This document shows positions 9,117-18,157 of a stretch of 64,000 nucleotides of DNA, in pieces. Origin of the DNA: Herbaspirillum sp. SJZ107 (GTDB lineage Bacteria > Pseudomonadota > Gammaproteobacteria > Burkholderiales > Burkholderiaceae_D); NCBI RefSeq assembly GCF_006715485.1, contig NZ_VFNH01000002.1, positions 1,817,537 to 1,881,536 of the forward strand, read 5' to 3'. Position numbers and translations under genes: made by a program. Under the pieces are notes generated by a model. The model was not told where the DNA came from. It saw only the letters and a list, made by a program, of their open reading frames with translations, and searched no databases. How positions within the stretch are numbered: position 1 is the first letter of the stretch; the number at the start of each line of letters is the position of its first letter.

Positions 9117-11489
9117 TCAAGCGAGCGCATTCGCCACAGCGTCGGCATGTGAAGCGACGGCAACGCCCTCGTCAAGCCGCGTTGAGCGTTTTGTCCGGTC
9201 CAGCTGCGCAAGCACCTGCTCCAGGGGCAGGGGCCGGGCGAACAGGTAGCCTTGCATGGCCGGCGCGCCGTTGGCGGCGAGGAAGCGTGCCTGTGCCGCC
9301 GTTTCCACGCCTTCGGCGACCACTTGCAGTCCCAGGTGACCGGCCATGGCAATCACCGACTGGACAATGGCGCTGCCATTGGCGTTGCCGTGGTGCTTGC
9401 TAGCGTCATCGGTAGCGATGTCGGCGATGAAACTGCGGTCGATTTTCAGTTCGAACAGAGGCATGCGCTTGAGGTAGGCCAGGCTGGAGTAACCGGTGCC
9501 GAAATCGTCGATCGACATGCGGATGCCAAGCGCGGCAAGTTCATGCATGCGGTCGATGACGCTGTCGTGGGAGTCGACAAACAGGCCTTCGGTGACCTCG
9601 AAGATGAGTTGGTCGGCCGGCGTCGCCGTGTCGTGCAGCAGCGTTTTCACCTGGTCGATGAAATCGGGATGGCGGAACTGGGTCGGACTGACATTCACCG
9701 ACAAGGGCAAGCGGTGTCCCGCATCGTTCAGGCAGTGCCAGGCGGCGCAGGCGTGGCGCAGGGCGAACTGGCCGAGCGTGACAATCAAGCCGTTTTCCTC
9801 GGCGACCGGAATGAACAGGTCGGGCGGCACAGTGCTGCCGTCGGCGCGGCGCCAGCGCATCAGCAGTTCGGCGCCGACCGGCTTGCCTTCGGCATTCACC
9901 TGCAACTGCAAGTGCATGCCGAGTTCGCCATTGTGGAGGGCTGCGGTGAGGTCTTCCTGCAAAGTCAGGCGGCACTCCATCTCGGTGCGCATCGTGGTTT
10001 CGAACAGGGCTACCCGGTTGCGCCCGCCGGCTTTGGCATGGTACATGGCCGTGTCCGCTTCGCTCAGCAGGTCCTGTACCGTGTTGGTGCGCACACCCAT
10101 CAAGGTCACACCGATACTGGCAGACGACTGGTAGCCATGTCCGCCGACGGCGAACCCCTCGGCGACCGCATGGCGGATCTTTTCGGCGAGTGCGAGCGCG
10201 GTGGCGGTGGCTCGTTGCTCGTCATGGCCCAATGCGGCCAGCATGACCACGAATTCATCGCCGCCCAGCCGCGCGACGGTGTCGTACGGCCCGACCAGGC
10301 GGCACAAGCGTCCGGCAGCGGTGGTCAGCAGATCGTCACCGGTAGCATGGCCGCGCGCGTCGTTGACCACCTTGAAGTTGTCCAGGTCGATGAACATCAG
10401 CGCACCGATGCCGGCACTCGTGTTGGCCTGCTGCGCTTCCAGCCGTTCCATCAGCAGGCGCCGATTCGGCAGTCCTGTCAGTACGTCGTAAAACGCCAGA
10501 TTGTGGATGTGCATTTCCGATTTTTTGCGCTCGGTGATGTCATGTGCAATCCCCACCCAATGCGTCTGTATGCCGCCCGCATCGGCAAACGGTTTCAGCT
10601 CGAATTCGATCCAGTATGGGGCGCCGCTCTTGGTGTAATACTCGAGCTGGCTGGACACCGCGACGCCCTGGTTGATGGCGGCGCCGATCCGCGCGATTTC
10701 GAGCGGATCGGAATTGGCGCCAAGGAGTACGCGCCAGCTGCCGCCCATGATCTCCGCGCGGCTGTAACCGGTACGCCGCTCGAAAGCATCGTTGACGTAG
10801 ATGATCGGTTGATCGGCGTCCGGACGGTCGACAATCCGCGCGATCACGACCATGTCGCTCAGGCCTGACAGCGCCGCGGCGGTCAGGCTCAGTTCAGCGT
10901 TGGCTTCATATAGCGCGAGCTTGCCTTCTTGTAGTGAATCGGCAGTGGCATTCAATTCTACAAGCGAATCGGCAAGCCGTTTCAGCAGGAACGAACACGA
11001 TAAGGTCATACCCGTGGCGAGGAAGCCGTAGGTAATGGTAATCAGCATGGCGTAGCCCAGGCTGCCTTGTGTGACGCCTTGCAACTGCACGGCGCCGATC
11101 CCGCTATAGCTGATGATAAACACCGCTGCACTGCCGATTGCGCTCGTCAACAGGGCCATTCGGGTACTCAGCAGCAAGGTTGCCATGACTGGTCCGGCGA
11201 GCAGGTACACCTGGCTGCTCGAGCCGACCGTGATCATGAGGCCGCAGCCGAATACAAGGTTCATGGCCAGGAACTGCATGACGCGCGCGCGGAACGCGAT
11301 ACGCTGCGCGAGAAGCAAAGCCGCTACCCAGCCCAGCGAAATGACATCGAGGACCAGGACGTCCTGCCAGTTATCGCCCAATAAAAACAGGCTGGGCGCT
11401 GCTGCCAGCAGGCCCAGCGCCAGCGTAATCGAGAGGATTTTGTTGAATAACTGGGCACGCCATCGGGCGAGATTTTCAAACGAGTTCAT
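9117..11489 (-). CDS. Membrane-bound PAS-GGDEF-EAL c-di-GMP protein
   Basis: About 790 residues from the ATG at 11489. Two upstream in-frame starts (11513 and a TTG at 11594) are possible, and none has a clear ribosome site. The N-terminal ~190 residues hold about six hydrophobic helices (MASE-like sensor), followed by a PAS domain (YVNDAFERRTGYSRAEI, ending in HDITERKKSE). The GGDEF domain keeps RLGGDEF, but the R of the RxxD inhibitory site is replaced (GPYD). The EAL domain reads ELLMRW instead of EALLRW yet keeps the catalytic set: NVSPTQF, FEVTEG, DDFGTGYSSL, KIDRSF, AEGVET. Both cyclase and phosphodiesterase activity look possible, with no product-inhibition site. Confidence 0.9.
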   Translation of the reverse strand: MNSFENLARWRAQLFNKILSITLALGLLAAAPSLFLLGDNWQDVLVLDVISLGWVAALLLAQRIAFRARVMQFLAMNLVFGCGLMITVGSSSQVYLLAGPVMATLLLSTRMALLTSAIGSAAVFIISYSGIGAVQLQGVTQGSLGYAMLITITYGFLATGMTLSCSFLLKRLADSLVELNATADSLQEGKLALYEANAELSLTAAALSGLSDMVVIARIVDRPDADQPIIYVNDAFERRTGYSRAEIMGGSWRVLLGANSDPLEIARIGAAINQGVAVSSQLEYYTKSGAPYWIEFELKPFADAGGIQTHWVGIAHDITERKKSEMHIHNLAFYDVLTGLPNRRLLMERLEAQQANTSAGIGALMFIDLDNFKVVNDARGHATGDDLLTTAAGRLCRLVGPYDTVARLGGDEFVVMLAALGHDEQRATATALALAEKIRHAVAEGFAVGGHGYQSSASIGVTLMGVRTNTVQDLLSEADTAMYHAKAGGRNRVALFETTMRTEMECRLTLQEDLTAALHNGELGMHLQLQVNAEGKPVGAELLMRWRRADGSTVPPDLFIPVAEENGLIVTLGQFALRHACAAWHCLNDAGHRLPLSVNVSPTQFRHPDFIDQVKTLLHDTATPADQLIFEVTEGLFVDSHDSVIDRMHELAALGIRMSIDDFGTGYSSLAYLKRMPLFELKIDRSFIADIATDDASKHHGNANGSAIVQSVIAMAGHLGLQVVAEGVETAAQARFLAANGAPAMQGYLFARPLPLEQVLAQLDRTKRSTRLDEGVAVASHADAVANALA

Positions 11490-11812
11490 GTGGAAGCCTG
11501 GTTTTATGGCCATCGCGGCACGGCGCAGCGGTATGGTTGACCTTTGGCGGCAGAAATGTCTGTGAGCCGCAGTGCCTATCCGCAGCTTGGACAAGGGATC
11601 GAGCGTCCGGCTGCGTGCGCGAGGTCCTCATCATCTTCCATTTGAGGAAATTGACGATAAAGAACTAATATTACATCATAGAAACTAAATTCCTGTGCAA
11701 TCCATCACAAATGTTGTTTTTCAAGCCGTCAGGCAAAAGAATTCGTCCTGACTACCCGATATGCATGAGTGCCGGCGCCCGCGCGCCAAGCCTCGTCCAG
11801 GACAACGCTGGA
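11490..11812. other. Non-coding stretch between GGDEF-EAL gene and MFS gene
   Basis: About 320 bases with no convincing gene. The part from roughly 11640 to 11730 is clearly AT-richer than its surroundings and probably carries the promoter of the leftward GGDEF-EAL gene. A small inverted repeat (GTCAGG at 11728-11733, CCTGAC at 11747-11752) follows the MFS gene on its strand but lacks a T-run, so it is not called a terminator. Confidence 0.5.
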
Positions 11813-13270
11813 TCAAGCCCCGGAAACCCGGCCTCGCGTGGAAGCGGCGGTGGCAGCACGGCGCGCCAGCGTCATGCCCAGCATCACGCCGGCGCCAAGG
11901 CAGAACGCGATGCACAGAGCGGCGACGATGAAAGCATGCGCGATCGCCGCCGGGTCGTCGCGCCCGCCGAGGACCGTATAGAAGATCCCGCCGATCAGGG
12001 CCACGCTGAGTGCGGTACTTATCTGCAGGGTGGCGCTGGCGATGCCGGCGATCATTCCGGAATAGGCTGGCGCCACGCGGCCGGTGATCATTTTCATCAG
12101 CGTCGGCAGCGCGAGTCCTTGTCCGAAGCCGATGAGGAACAGCAGGACGGCAAGCGGCCTGGTTGCCGGCGCCATGCCTTCCGGCGTGGCGGCGATCAGC
12201 CATGCCAGGCCGAGGAAGCCGGCGGTTTCCAGGCCCATGCCGATCGGATTGACCCACTCGCCGAGGTGGCGGCGGCAATAAGGCGTGGACAGGGGCCCCA
12301 GCAGGAAGCCGGCGCCGAAAGGCAGGAAGACCAGGCCGGCGTCCAGGGCGCTGACGTGCAGGGCCTTCTGCAGATAGATGGAAAACAGCAGGAAGAAGGA
12401 ACCGATCGAATAGAAGGACAGGGCGATCAAGAGGGCGCGGCCCAGTCCCGGCGCGCGCAGGACCGCGGGATTGACCAGGGGCGCCCCGCCGGCCCGGGCC
12501 AGCCGGCCCTCGAAGCGCCAGAACAAGCGCGCCAGCAGCGGCGCCGCGGCCAGCGACAGCCAGGACCACCACGGCCAGCCGGCCTCGCGGCCCTCGATCA
12601 GCGGCACGATCAGCAGCGCCAGGGTCAGCATCGACAGGACCATGCCGCCCGGGTCCAGCTTGCCCGAGCCGCGCTCGCCGGTCCGCTTCAGGAGGGGGAT
12701 GCCGAACAGGATCACCAGCAGGGCCACCGGCAGGTTGACCAGGAACACCGCGCGCCATCCCATGCCGAACAGGTCCAGCGCGATCAGGACGCCGCCCAGC
12801 GCCTGCCCGATGACCGAGGCCAGGCCGAACACCGCGCCATACAGGCTGAGCGCCAGCGGCTTTTCGGATTCCGGGAAGATGGCCTGGACCGAGGCCAGCG
12901 CCTGCGGCGCCATCACCGCGGCGCTGATGCCCTGCAGGGCGCGCCCGGCGACCAGGACCCAGGGCGACGGGGCGCAACCGCACAGCAGCGAGGCGGCGGT
13001 GAAGCCTATCAGGCCGAGGAAGAACACGCGGCTGCGGCCGAACAGGTCGCCCAGGCGCCCGCCGGTAGTCAGGGTGACCGCATACAGTGCGGCATACGCG
13101 GAAATGACCATCTGCTCGGCCGAGGACGAGGTGCCCAGGTCGCCCTGGATGGAAGGCAGCGCCACGTTGACGATGAAAAAGTCGAGCGGCGGCAGCAAGG
13201 CGCCGACCAGCAGGACGGCGAACATCGCCCAGCGGCGCGGCTCGGGCAGGGCGGGATGATTCTGTGACAT
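11813..13270 (-). CDS. MFS drug-efflux-type transporter, DHA2 family
   Basis: 485 residues from the ATG at 13270, which is preceded by a perfect AGGAGG ribosome site; the frame is open to 13354 but that part has no initiation signal. The protein is almost entirely hydrophobic with about 14 membrane helices. It has the MFS motif A (GGRLGDLFGRSRVF) between helices 2 and 3 and DHA2 features (PLDFFIVNVALPSI in helix 1, GRALQGISAAVMAPQAL). Relatives export drugs, dyes or other toxic compounds by proton antiport. It is transcribed divergently from a LysR gene, with a perfect inverted repeat in the gap, so it is probably controlled by that regulator. The substrate cannot be told from sequence. Confidence 0.88.
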   Translation of the reverse strand: MSQNHPALPEPRRWAMFAVLLVGALLPPLDFFIVNVALPSIQGDLGTSSSAEQMVISAYAALYAVTLTTGGRLGDLFGRSRVFFLGLIGFTAASLLCGCAPSPWVLVAGRALQGISAAVMAPQALASVQAIFPESEKPLALSLYGAVFGLASVIGQALGGVLIALDLFGMGWRAVFLVNLPVALLVILFGIPLLKRTGERGSGKLDPGGMVLSMLTLALLIVPLIEGREAGWPWWSWLSLAAAPLLARLFWRFEGRLARAGGAPLVNPAVLRAPGLGRALLIALSFYSIGSFFLLFSIYLQKALHVSALDAGLVFLPFGAGFLLGPLSTPYCRRHLGEWVNPIGMGLETAGFLGLAWLIAATPEGMAPATRPLAVLLFLIGFGQGLALPTLMKMITGRVAPAYSGMIAGIASATLQISTALSVALIGGIFYTVLGGRDDPAAIAHAFIVAALCIAFCLGAGVMLGMTLARRAATAASTRGRVSGA

Positions 13271-13330
13271 GACACCTCCTTGATGAACCTTTTGGTCATG
13301 GTGAGGCGTACAAAGTTGTCTGTGAACTGC

Positions 13331-13359
13331 CATAAATGTATATTTCATGTACATTTATG
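13331..13359. promoter_or_regulatory. Perfect 10-bp inverted repeat, putative LysR operator
   Basis: CATAAATGTA at 13331-13340 and its exact complement TACATTTATG at 13350-13359 flank a 9-base spacer. The site lies in the divergent gap between the MFS gene (start 13270) and the LysR gene (start 13374), in an AT-rich patch of otherwise GC-rich DNA. Position and symmetry fit a regulator site for the pair. Confidence 0.65.
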
Positions 13360-13373
13360 TACGGAGCTATGCG

Positions 13374-14228
13374 ATGGAGTGGAGTGACGTCCGGATTTTC
13401 CTGGCTGTCGTGCGCGGCGGCTCGTTCGGCGAGGCCGCGCGCATCCTGGGCGTGAGCCATCCGACGGTGGGGCGCCGGATCAAGGCGCTCGAGGACGGGG
13501 CGGAGCAGGCGCTGTTCCGTAGGACCAGGGAGGGACTGGTCCTCACCGATGCCGGGGACACGGTGCTGGCGCTGGCCGAATCGATGGAAGATGCCGCGCT
13601 GGCCATGGAGCGGCGCCTGGCGGGCAACCACGAGCGCCTCGAGGGCATCTTGCGGATATCCGCGGCGGAATGGTTTGCCGGCTACGTCCTGGCACCCGTG
13701 CTGGCCGAACTGACGCATCGCCATCCGGCCGTGGTGCCGGAGGTGATCGCAAGCTACCGCTTGTTGAACCTGGCGCGCCGTGAGGCGGACGTGGCGTTTC
13801 GCATCGTGCCGTTCAGCGAGCCGGACATCGTCCAGCGCCGCCTGGTGACGATTTCCTACGGTCTGTATGGCTCGGCCGACACGGCGTCTGCGCTGCACGA
13901 CGATCCGGCCTCGGTAGGGCTGATTCTCATGAATACCGCGCAATCGCATTTCCCCGATGTCGCCTGGCTGCTCGACAGGTTCCCGCGCTCGCGGCGGGTG
14001 TTCACCAGCACGAGCCGGGCCGTTCAGGCACAGATGTGCGTGCGCGGGATGGGCATTGCGGTGCTGCCAAGGCCGCTGGGCGATGCGACAGCCGGGCTGC
14101 AGCGTATCGATATGCCGGACCAGCCGCCGGGCAGGGACGTGTGGGTCGGCTACCACCAGGACCTGCGCCACATGGACCGCCTGCGGGCGCTGCTGGACCT
14201 CGCCGATGCGATGCTGGCGCAAGGATAA
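13374..14228 (+). CDS. LysR-family transcriptional regulator
   Basis: 284 residues. The N-terminal winged helix-turn-helix (about 1-60) contains SFGEAARILGVSHPTVGRRI, and the remainder is a LysR effector-binding domain. The start is placed at 13374, after a GGAG at about 9-base spacing, because earlier codons in frame lie inside the inverted repeat. It is divergent from the DHA2-type MFS gene and probably regulates it. The effector domain is somewhat shorter than that of classical LysR proteins, as in the group that controls efflux or detoxification genes. Confidence 0.88.
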   Translation: MEWSDVRIFLAVVRGGSFGEAARILGVSHPTVGRRIKALEDGAEQALFRRTREGLVLTDAGDTVLALAESMEDAALAMERRLAGNHERLEGILRISAAEWFAGYVLAPVLAELTHRHPAVVPEVIASYRLLNLARREADVAFRIVPFSEPDIVQRRLVTISYGLYGSADTASALHDDPASVGLILMNTAQSHFPDVAWLLDRFPRSRRVFTSTSRAVQAQMCVRGMGIAVLPRPLGDATAGLQRIDMPDQPPGRDVWVGYHQDLRHMDRLRALLDLADAMLAQG

Positions 14229-14285
14229 ATACTGCCATGCCGCAAAAAATTATATGAACTGAAACGAATCGCGGGTAGGGCACTT

Positions 14286-14291
14286 TATACT
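14286..14291 (+). promoter_or_regulatory. cyoA: Candidate -10 box for cyo operon
   Basis: TATACT at 14286-14291 lies in the AT-rich 69-base gap before cyoA. If it is the -10 element, transcription would start at about the A of the cyoA ATG (14298), giving a leaderless message. No good -35 element is seen at standard spacing, so this is tentative. Confidence 0.35.
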
Positions 14292-14297
14292 GGGCGG

Positions 14298-15122
14298 ATG
14301 AACCAATCCGTCTTCACCATGGCGCCCGATCTGGTCACCGGCGTCCTCGATCCGCGCGGCCCGGTCGCCGCCGACGAATACCAGCTCCTGCAAAACGCCA
14401 CCGTGGTCATGCTGGCCCTGATCGTGCCGATCATCGTATTGACCCTGGTGTTCGCGTGGTGGTTCAGGGCCGGCAACCGGCGCGCCAAGCGCAGGCCAGA
14501 CTGGAGTTATTCGGGTGCGCTCGAAGTGGTGAACTGGATGGTGCCGCTGATGATCATCCTGTTCCTCGGCGGGATGGGGTGGGTCGCATCGCATGCGCTG
14601 GACCCGGCCAAGCCGCTGCCGTCGCCGGCGCCGCCCCTGAAAATCCAGGTCGTGTCGCTCGACTGGAAATGGCTGTTCATCTACCCGGATGGCGGGGTCG
14701 CCGCGGTCAATCACCTAGTCGTGCCGGCCGGGCGCGTGCTGCAGCTGCAACTGACCTCCGGTACCGTCATGAACAGCTTCTTCGTGCCGCAGCTGGGCAG
14801 CCAGATCTACACGATGGCCGGGATGACGACCACGCTCCACCTCCAGGCGGACCGGCCCGGCACCTTCCCCGGCCGCTCGGTCCAGTTCAGCGGCGACGGG
14901 TTTTCCGACATGCGCTTCGACGTCGAGGCCGTCACGCCGTCCGAGTACGAGGCCTGGCTGGCGCGCACCCGTGCAGGCGGCACCCGCCTGGACGCGAGCG
15001 CCTACGCCGCGCTGTCCCGGCCCGGCACCAGTGCCCCGCGCGCCTACCGGCTGGAGGAACCGCAGCTGTTCCAGCACATCCTGGCGGCGTCGATGGCACC
15101 GTCTTCCTCTTCTTCTCATTGA
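14298..15122 (+). CDS. cyoA: Cytochrome o ubiquinol oxidase subunit II
   Basis: 274 residues. Two membrane helices (about 36-55 and 77-95) precede a periplasmic cupredoxin domain with [11 protein letters not shown] and [19 protein letters not shown]. The copper A ligands of cytochrome c oxidases are missing: the position of the CxExC loop reads GDGFSDMRF. That marks a quinol rather than a cytochrome c oxidase. No lipoprotein signal is visible, unlike enterobacterial CyoA. It heads a four-gene operon with cyoB, cyoC and cyoD. The ATG at 14298 lacks a strong Shine-Dalgarno; an internal ATG at 14319 is a less likely start. Confidence 0.93.
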   Translation: MNQSVFTMAPDLVTGVLDPRGPVAADEYQLLQNATVVMLALIVPIIVLTLVFAWWFRAGNRRAKRRPDWSYSGALEVVNWMVPLMIILFLGGMGWVASHALDPAKPLPSPAPPLKIQVVSLDWKWLFIYPDGGVAAVNHLVVPAGRVLQLQLTSGTVMNSFFVPQLGSQIYTMAGMTTTLHLQADRPGTFPGRSVQFSGDGFSDMRFDVEAVTPSEYEAWLARTRAGGTRLDASAYAALSRPGTSAPRAYRLEEPQLFQHILAASMAPSSSSSH

Positions 15123-15133
15123 AAGCCGTTTCC

Positions 15134-17110
15134 ATGCTGGGCAAACTAGACTGGTCTGCGATTCCCACCGACCAACCCATTCCATTGATCGCCGCCGGCA
15201 TCGTCGCACTCGGCATGCTGGGCGTCGCCGTCTGGATCACCAGGCGCGGCTGGTGGACCTATTTATGGAAAGAGTGGATCACCAGCGTCGACCATAAAAG
15301 GATCGGCGTGATGTACGTACTGCTGGCACTCGTGATGCTGGTGCGCGGTTTCGTCGATGCCCTCATGATGCGCTCGCAGCAGGCGATCGCGGTGGGCGCC
15401 AACCAGGGCTTCCTGCCGCCCGAGCACTACAACCAGATCTTTTCCGCGCACGGCACCATCATGATCTTCTTCGTGGGCATGACCTTCATGGTCGGCCTGA
15501 TGAACTTCGTGGTGCCGCTGCAGATCGGCGCACGCGACGTGGCGTTTCCGACCCTGAACTCGGTCAGCTTCTGGCTCACCGCCTCGGGGGTGCTGCTGCT
15601 GAACCTGTCGCTGGTCATCGGCGAGTTCGCGCGCACCGGCTGGCTGGCGTATCCTCCCTTGTCCGAGCTGGCTTACTCGCCCGGCGTCGGGGTCGATTAC
15701 TACCTGTGGGCGATCCAGATCGCCGGCGTCGGCACGCTGCTGTCCGGCATCAACCTGACCGCGACCATCCTCAAGATGCGCACGATCGGCATGGGCTACA
15801 TGCGGATGCCGATCTTCTGCTGGACCGCGCTGACGGCCAACCTGCTGATCATCGCGGCGTTTCCGATCCTGACCGCGACGCTGGCCATGCTGACCCTCGA
15901 CCGCTACCTGGGTTTCCATTTCTTCACCAACGATTTCGGCGGCAACGCCATGATGTACATCAACCTGATCTGGGCCTGGGGCCACCCCGAGGTGTACATC
16001 CTGATCCTGCCGGCCTTCGGCGTGTTCAGCGAAGTGATCTCCACCTTTTCCGGCAAGCCGATTTTCGCCTACCGCTCGATGGCCGCGGCGGCGCTGGCGA
16101 TCTGCGTGCTGTCCTTCATGGTCTGGCTGCACCATTTCTTCACCATGGGCGCCAGCGCCGACGTCAACGGCTTCTTCGGCGTCATGACGATGATCATCGC
16201 CGTGCCGACCGGCGTGAAAGTCTTCAACTGGCTGTTCACGATGTACGGCGGGAGCGTGCGGTTTTCGGTGCCGATGATGTGGGCGCTCGGCTTCATGGTC
16301 ACCTTCATCATCGGCGGCATGACCGGGGTCCTGCTGGCGCTGCCGCCGGTGGACTTCGTCACCCACAACAGCCTGTTCCTGGTGGCGCACTTCCACAACG
16401 TGATCATCGGCGGGGTCATTTTCGGCGCCTATGCCGGCTACAACTACTGGTTCCCCAAGGCCTTCGGCTTCACGCTCCACGAAGGCTGGGGCCGCGCCAC
16501 CTTCTGGTGCTGGCTGGTCGGCTTCTACCTCGCCTTCATGCCGCTGTACCTGCTCGGCTTGATGGGCGCGACACGGCGCATGCAGCATTATGCGGAGCCG
16601 GAGTGGCAACCCTTGATGATCGTCGCGCTGTGCGGCGCGCTGTCGATCTGCGCCGGCATCGGCTGCACGATCGTGCAGCTGGTCGTCAGCATCCGTAGCC
16701 GGGCGCACAGGCGCGACCTGAGCGGCGACCCATGGGACGGGCGCTCGCTGGAGTGGGCCACGCCGTCGCCGGCGCCGGCCTTCAACTTCGCGACCCCGGT
16801 GCAGGTGAATGGCCTCGACGCCTTCTGGACCGCCAAGCGCGCCGGCATGCCGGCGCCGGGCTGGCCCGAGATGCCGGCGCCATCCGCCATCGAGGTGCCG
16901 GTACGCACCGGCACCGGCTTCTTCGTCGCCTTCTTCGCGGTCGGCTTCGGATTCGGCATGGTATGGCACATCTGGTGGATGGCCATCGCCAGCCTGCTGG
17001 GAATCCTCGGCGTGGCATTGGCGTTTGCCTGGCGCCGGGACGACGAGCATGACATCGACGGCGATGCCGTCGCCGCCGTCTACGCGGCGCCCGCCAGGGA
17101 GGTCGCATGA
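15134..17110 (+). CDS. cyoB: Cytochrome o ubiquinol oxidase subunit I
   Basis: 658 residues, the size of CyoB. The haem-copper ligand histidines are all present: AHGTIMIFF (low-spin haem), WGHPEVYIL (copper B and cross-linked Tyr), HHFFTMG (copper B) and VAHFHNVI (both haems). The N-terminal extension before [12 protein letters not shown] carries an extra membrane helix, and the C-terminal ~100 residues have further helices, both typical of the quinol branch. The start is at 15134, 11 bases after the cyoA stop. The stop overlaps the cyoC start (ATGA). The enzyme oxidises ubiquinol, reduces oxygen and pumps protons in the inner membrane. Confidence 0.97.
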   Translation: MLGKLDWSAIPTDQPIPLIAAGIVALGMLGVAVWITRRGWWTYLWKEWITSVDHKRIGVMYVLLALVMLVRGFVDALMMRSQQAIAVGANQGFLPPEHYNQIFSAHGTIMIFFVGMTFMVGLMNFVVPLQIGARDVAFPTLNSVSFWLTASGVLLLNLSLVIGEFARTGWLAYPPLSELAYSPGVGVDYYLWAIQIAGVGTLLSGINLTATILKMRTIGMGYMRMPIFCWTALTANLLIIAAFPILTATLAMLTLDRYLGFHFFTNDFGGNAMMYINLIWAWGHPEVYILILPAFGVFSEVISTFSGKPIFAYRSMAAAALAICVLSFMVWLHHFFTMGASADVNGFFGVMTMIIAVPTGVKVFNWLFTMYGGSVRFSVPMMWALGFMVTFIIGGMTGVLLALPPVDFVTHNSLFLVAHFHNVIIGGVIFGAYAGYNYWFPKAFGFTLHEGWGRATFWCWLVGFYLAFMPLYLLGLMGATRRMQHYAEPEWQPLMIVALCGALSICAGIGCTIVQLVVSIRSRAHRRDLSGDPWDGRSLEWATPSPAPAFNFATPVQVNGLDAFWTAKRAGMPAPGWPEMPAPSAIEVPVRTGTGFFVAFFAVGFGFGMVWHIWWMAIASLLGILGVALAFAWRRDDEHDIDGDAVAAVYAAPAREVA

Positions 17111-17736
17111 GCGCCATGCTGGATGAACCGATGCAAACAATCGAGCGGCCGATACCGCGTTCGCAGCGCGGACCGGCGGCGCCGCACGTGACCACCAGCT
17201 ATGGCATGTGGCTGTTCCTGCTCAGCGATATCGTCATGTTCGCCGCCTTCTTCGCCGCCTTCGTGGTCCTGCGCGACCACACGGCGGGTGGACCGGCGGG
17301 CCGCGACCTGTTCCACCGTCATACCGTGCTGATCGAGACGGGATGCCTGCTGTTTTCGAGTTTCTCGTGCGCCCTGCTGGGCGTCGGCGTCGAGTACCGC
17401 AACAAGGCGGTGACCTATATCGCCGCGGCGGTGACGCTGGCGCTCGGCGCCGCCTTCATGGTGCTGGAACTGTCCGAGTTCACGCAGATGATCGCCGATG
17501 GCGCCGGCCCCGGCCGCAGCGCCTTCCTGTCCGGTTTCTTTGCCCTGGTGGGCCTGCATGGCCTGCACGTGGCGTGCGGGATGCTGTGGCTGGTCGTCAT
17601 GCTGGCGCAGGTCGCCACGCTCGGCTTTTCGCCCAAGGTGGTGCGGCGCCTGCAGTGCTTCAACCTGTTCTGGCACGCGCTCGACATCGTGTGGGTGGGT
17701 GTGTTTACCGTCGTGTATCTGGGAGCCTTCACATGA
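17107..17736 (+). CDS. cyoC: Cytochrome o ubiquinol oxidase subunit III
   Basis: 209 residues with five membrane helices, the count expected for CyoC rather than the seven of mitochondrial-type CoxC. Family motifs include [20 protein letters not shown] and [13 protein letters not shown]. The start overlaps the cyoB stop by four bases and the stop overlaps the cyoD start in the same way, so the three subunits are translationally coupled. It contributes to assembly and stability of the oxidase and carries no metal ligands. Confidence 0.95.
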   Translation: MSAMLDEPMQTIERPIPRSQRGPAAPHVTTSYGMWLFLLSDIVMFAAFFAAFVVLRDHTAGGPAGRDLFHRHTVLIETGCLLFSSFSCALLGVGVEYRNKAVTYIAAAVTLALGAAFMVLELSEFTQMIADGAGPGRSAFLSGFFALVGLHGLHVACGMLWLVVMLAQVATLGFSPKVVRRLQCFNLFWHALDIVWVGVFTVVYLGAFT

Positions 17737-18122
17737 AAACCGAAACAGAGGCAAGCCGCGACGACGAACGCCCCGGCGCCGAGGGCGAACTGCGCACCAA
17801 GCTGCTGAAGTACACCGGCGGCCTGCTGCTGTCGATCCTGCTGACCGGGGTGTCGTTCTGGGTCTCGGCCACGGATGCCGTCTGGCCGGGCGGGGTGCCG
17901 GTGCTGCTGGCGGCGCTGGCGATCGCGCAGATGGGCGTGCACCTGCTGATGTTCCTGCACGTGTCCAGCGGACCGGAGAGCACCAACAACATCATGTCGC
18001 TCGCCTTCGGGGTGTTCGTGGTCGCGCTGGTGATCTTCGGATCGATGATCATCATGCACAGCCTGGATACGCGCATGAACGACATGCCCGTCGATGCGCA
18101 CCGGACCATGATGGCGCCGTGA
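17733..18122 (+). CDS. cyoD: Cytochrome o ubiquinol oxidase subunit IV
   Basis: 129 residues: a charged cytoplasmic N-terminus of about 27 residues and then three membrane helices, as in CyoD (COX4_pro family, with AQMGVHLLMFLHV). It ends the operon. No cyoE (haem O synthase) follows; the next gene is on the opposite strand 35 bases away, so haem O synthase must be encoded elsewhere. Confidence 0.93.
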   Translation: MKTETEASRDDERPGAEGELRTKLLKYTGGLLLSILLTGVSFWVSATDAVWPGGVPVLLAALAIAQMGVHLLMFLHVSSGPESTNNIMSLAFGVFVVALVIFGSMIIMHSLDTRMNDMPVDAHRTMMAP

Positions 18123-18157
18123 CCTGAGTGCAAAAGCAGGCGGTCACCGGCGCCGCC

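Noticed and set aside
11728..11752. GTCAGG/CCTGAC repeat as terminator of the MFS gene
   Set aside because: Short stem with a 13-base loop and no following T-run on the MFS strand.
11711..13267. 518-codon + strand frame opposite the MFS gene
   Set aside because: Highly charged, Gln/Arg-rich translation of the complement of a membrane protein; the MFS frame has AGGAGG and motif A.
14298..18122. Cytochrome c oxidase (coxBAC) instead of quinol oxidase
   Set aside because: Subunit II has no copper A ligands and the operon has a CyoD-type subunit IV, so it is a bo-type quinol oxidase.
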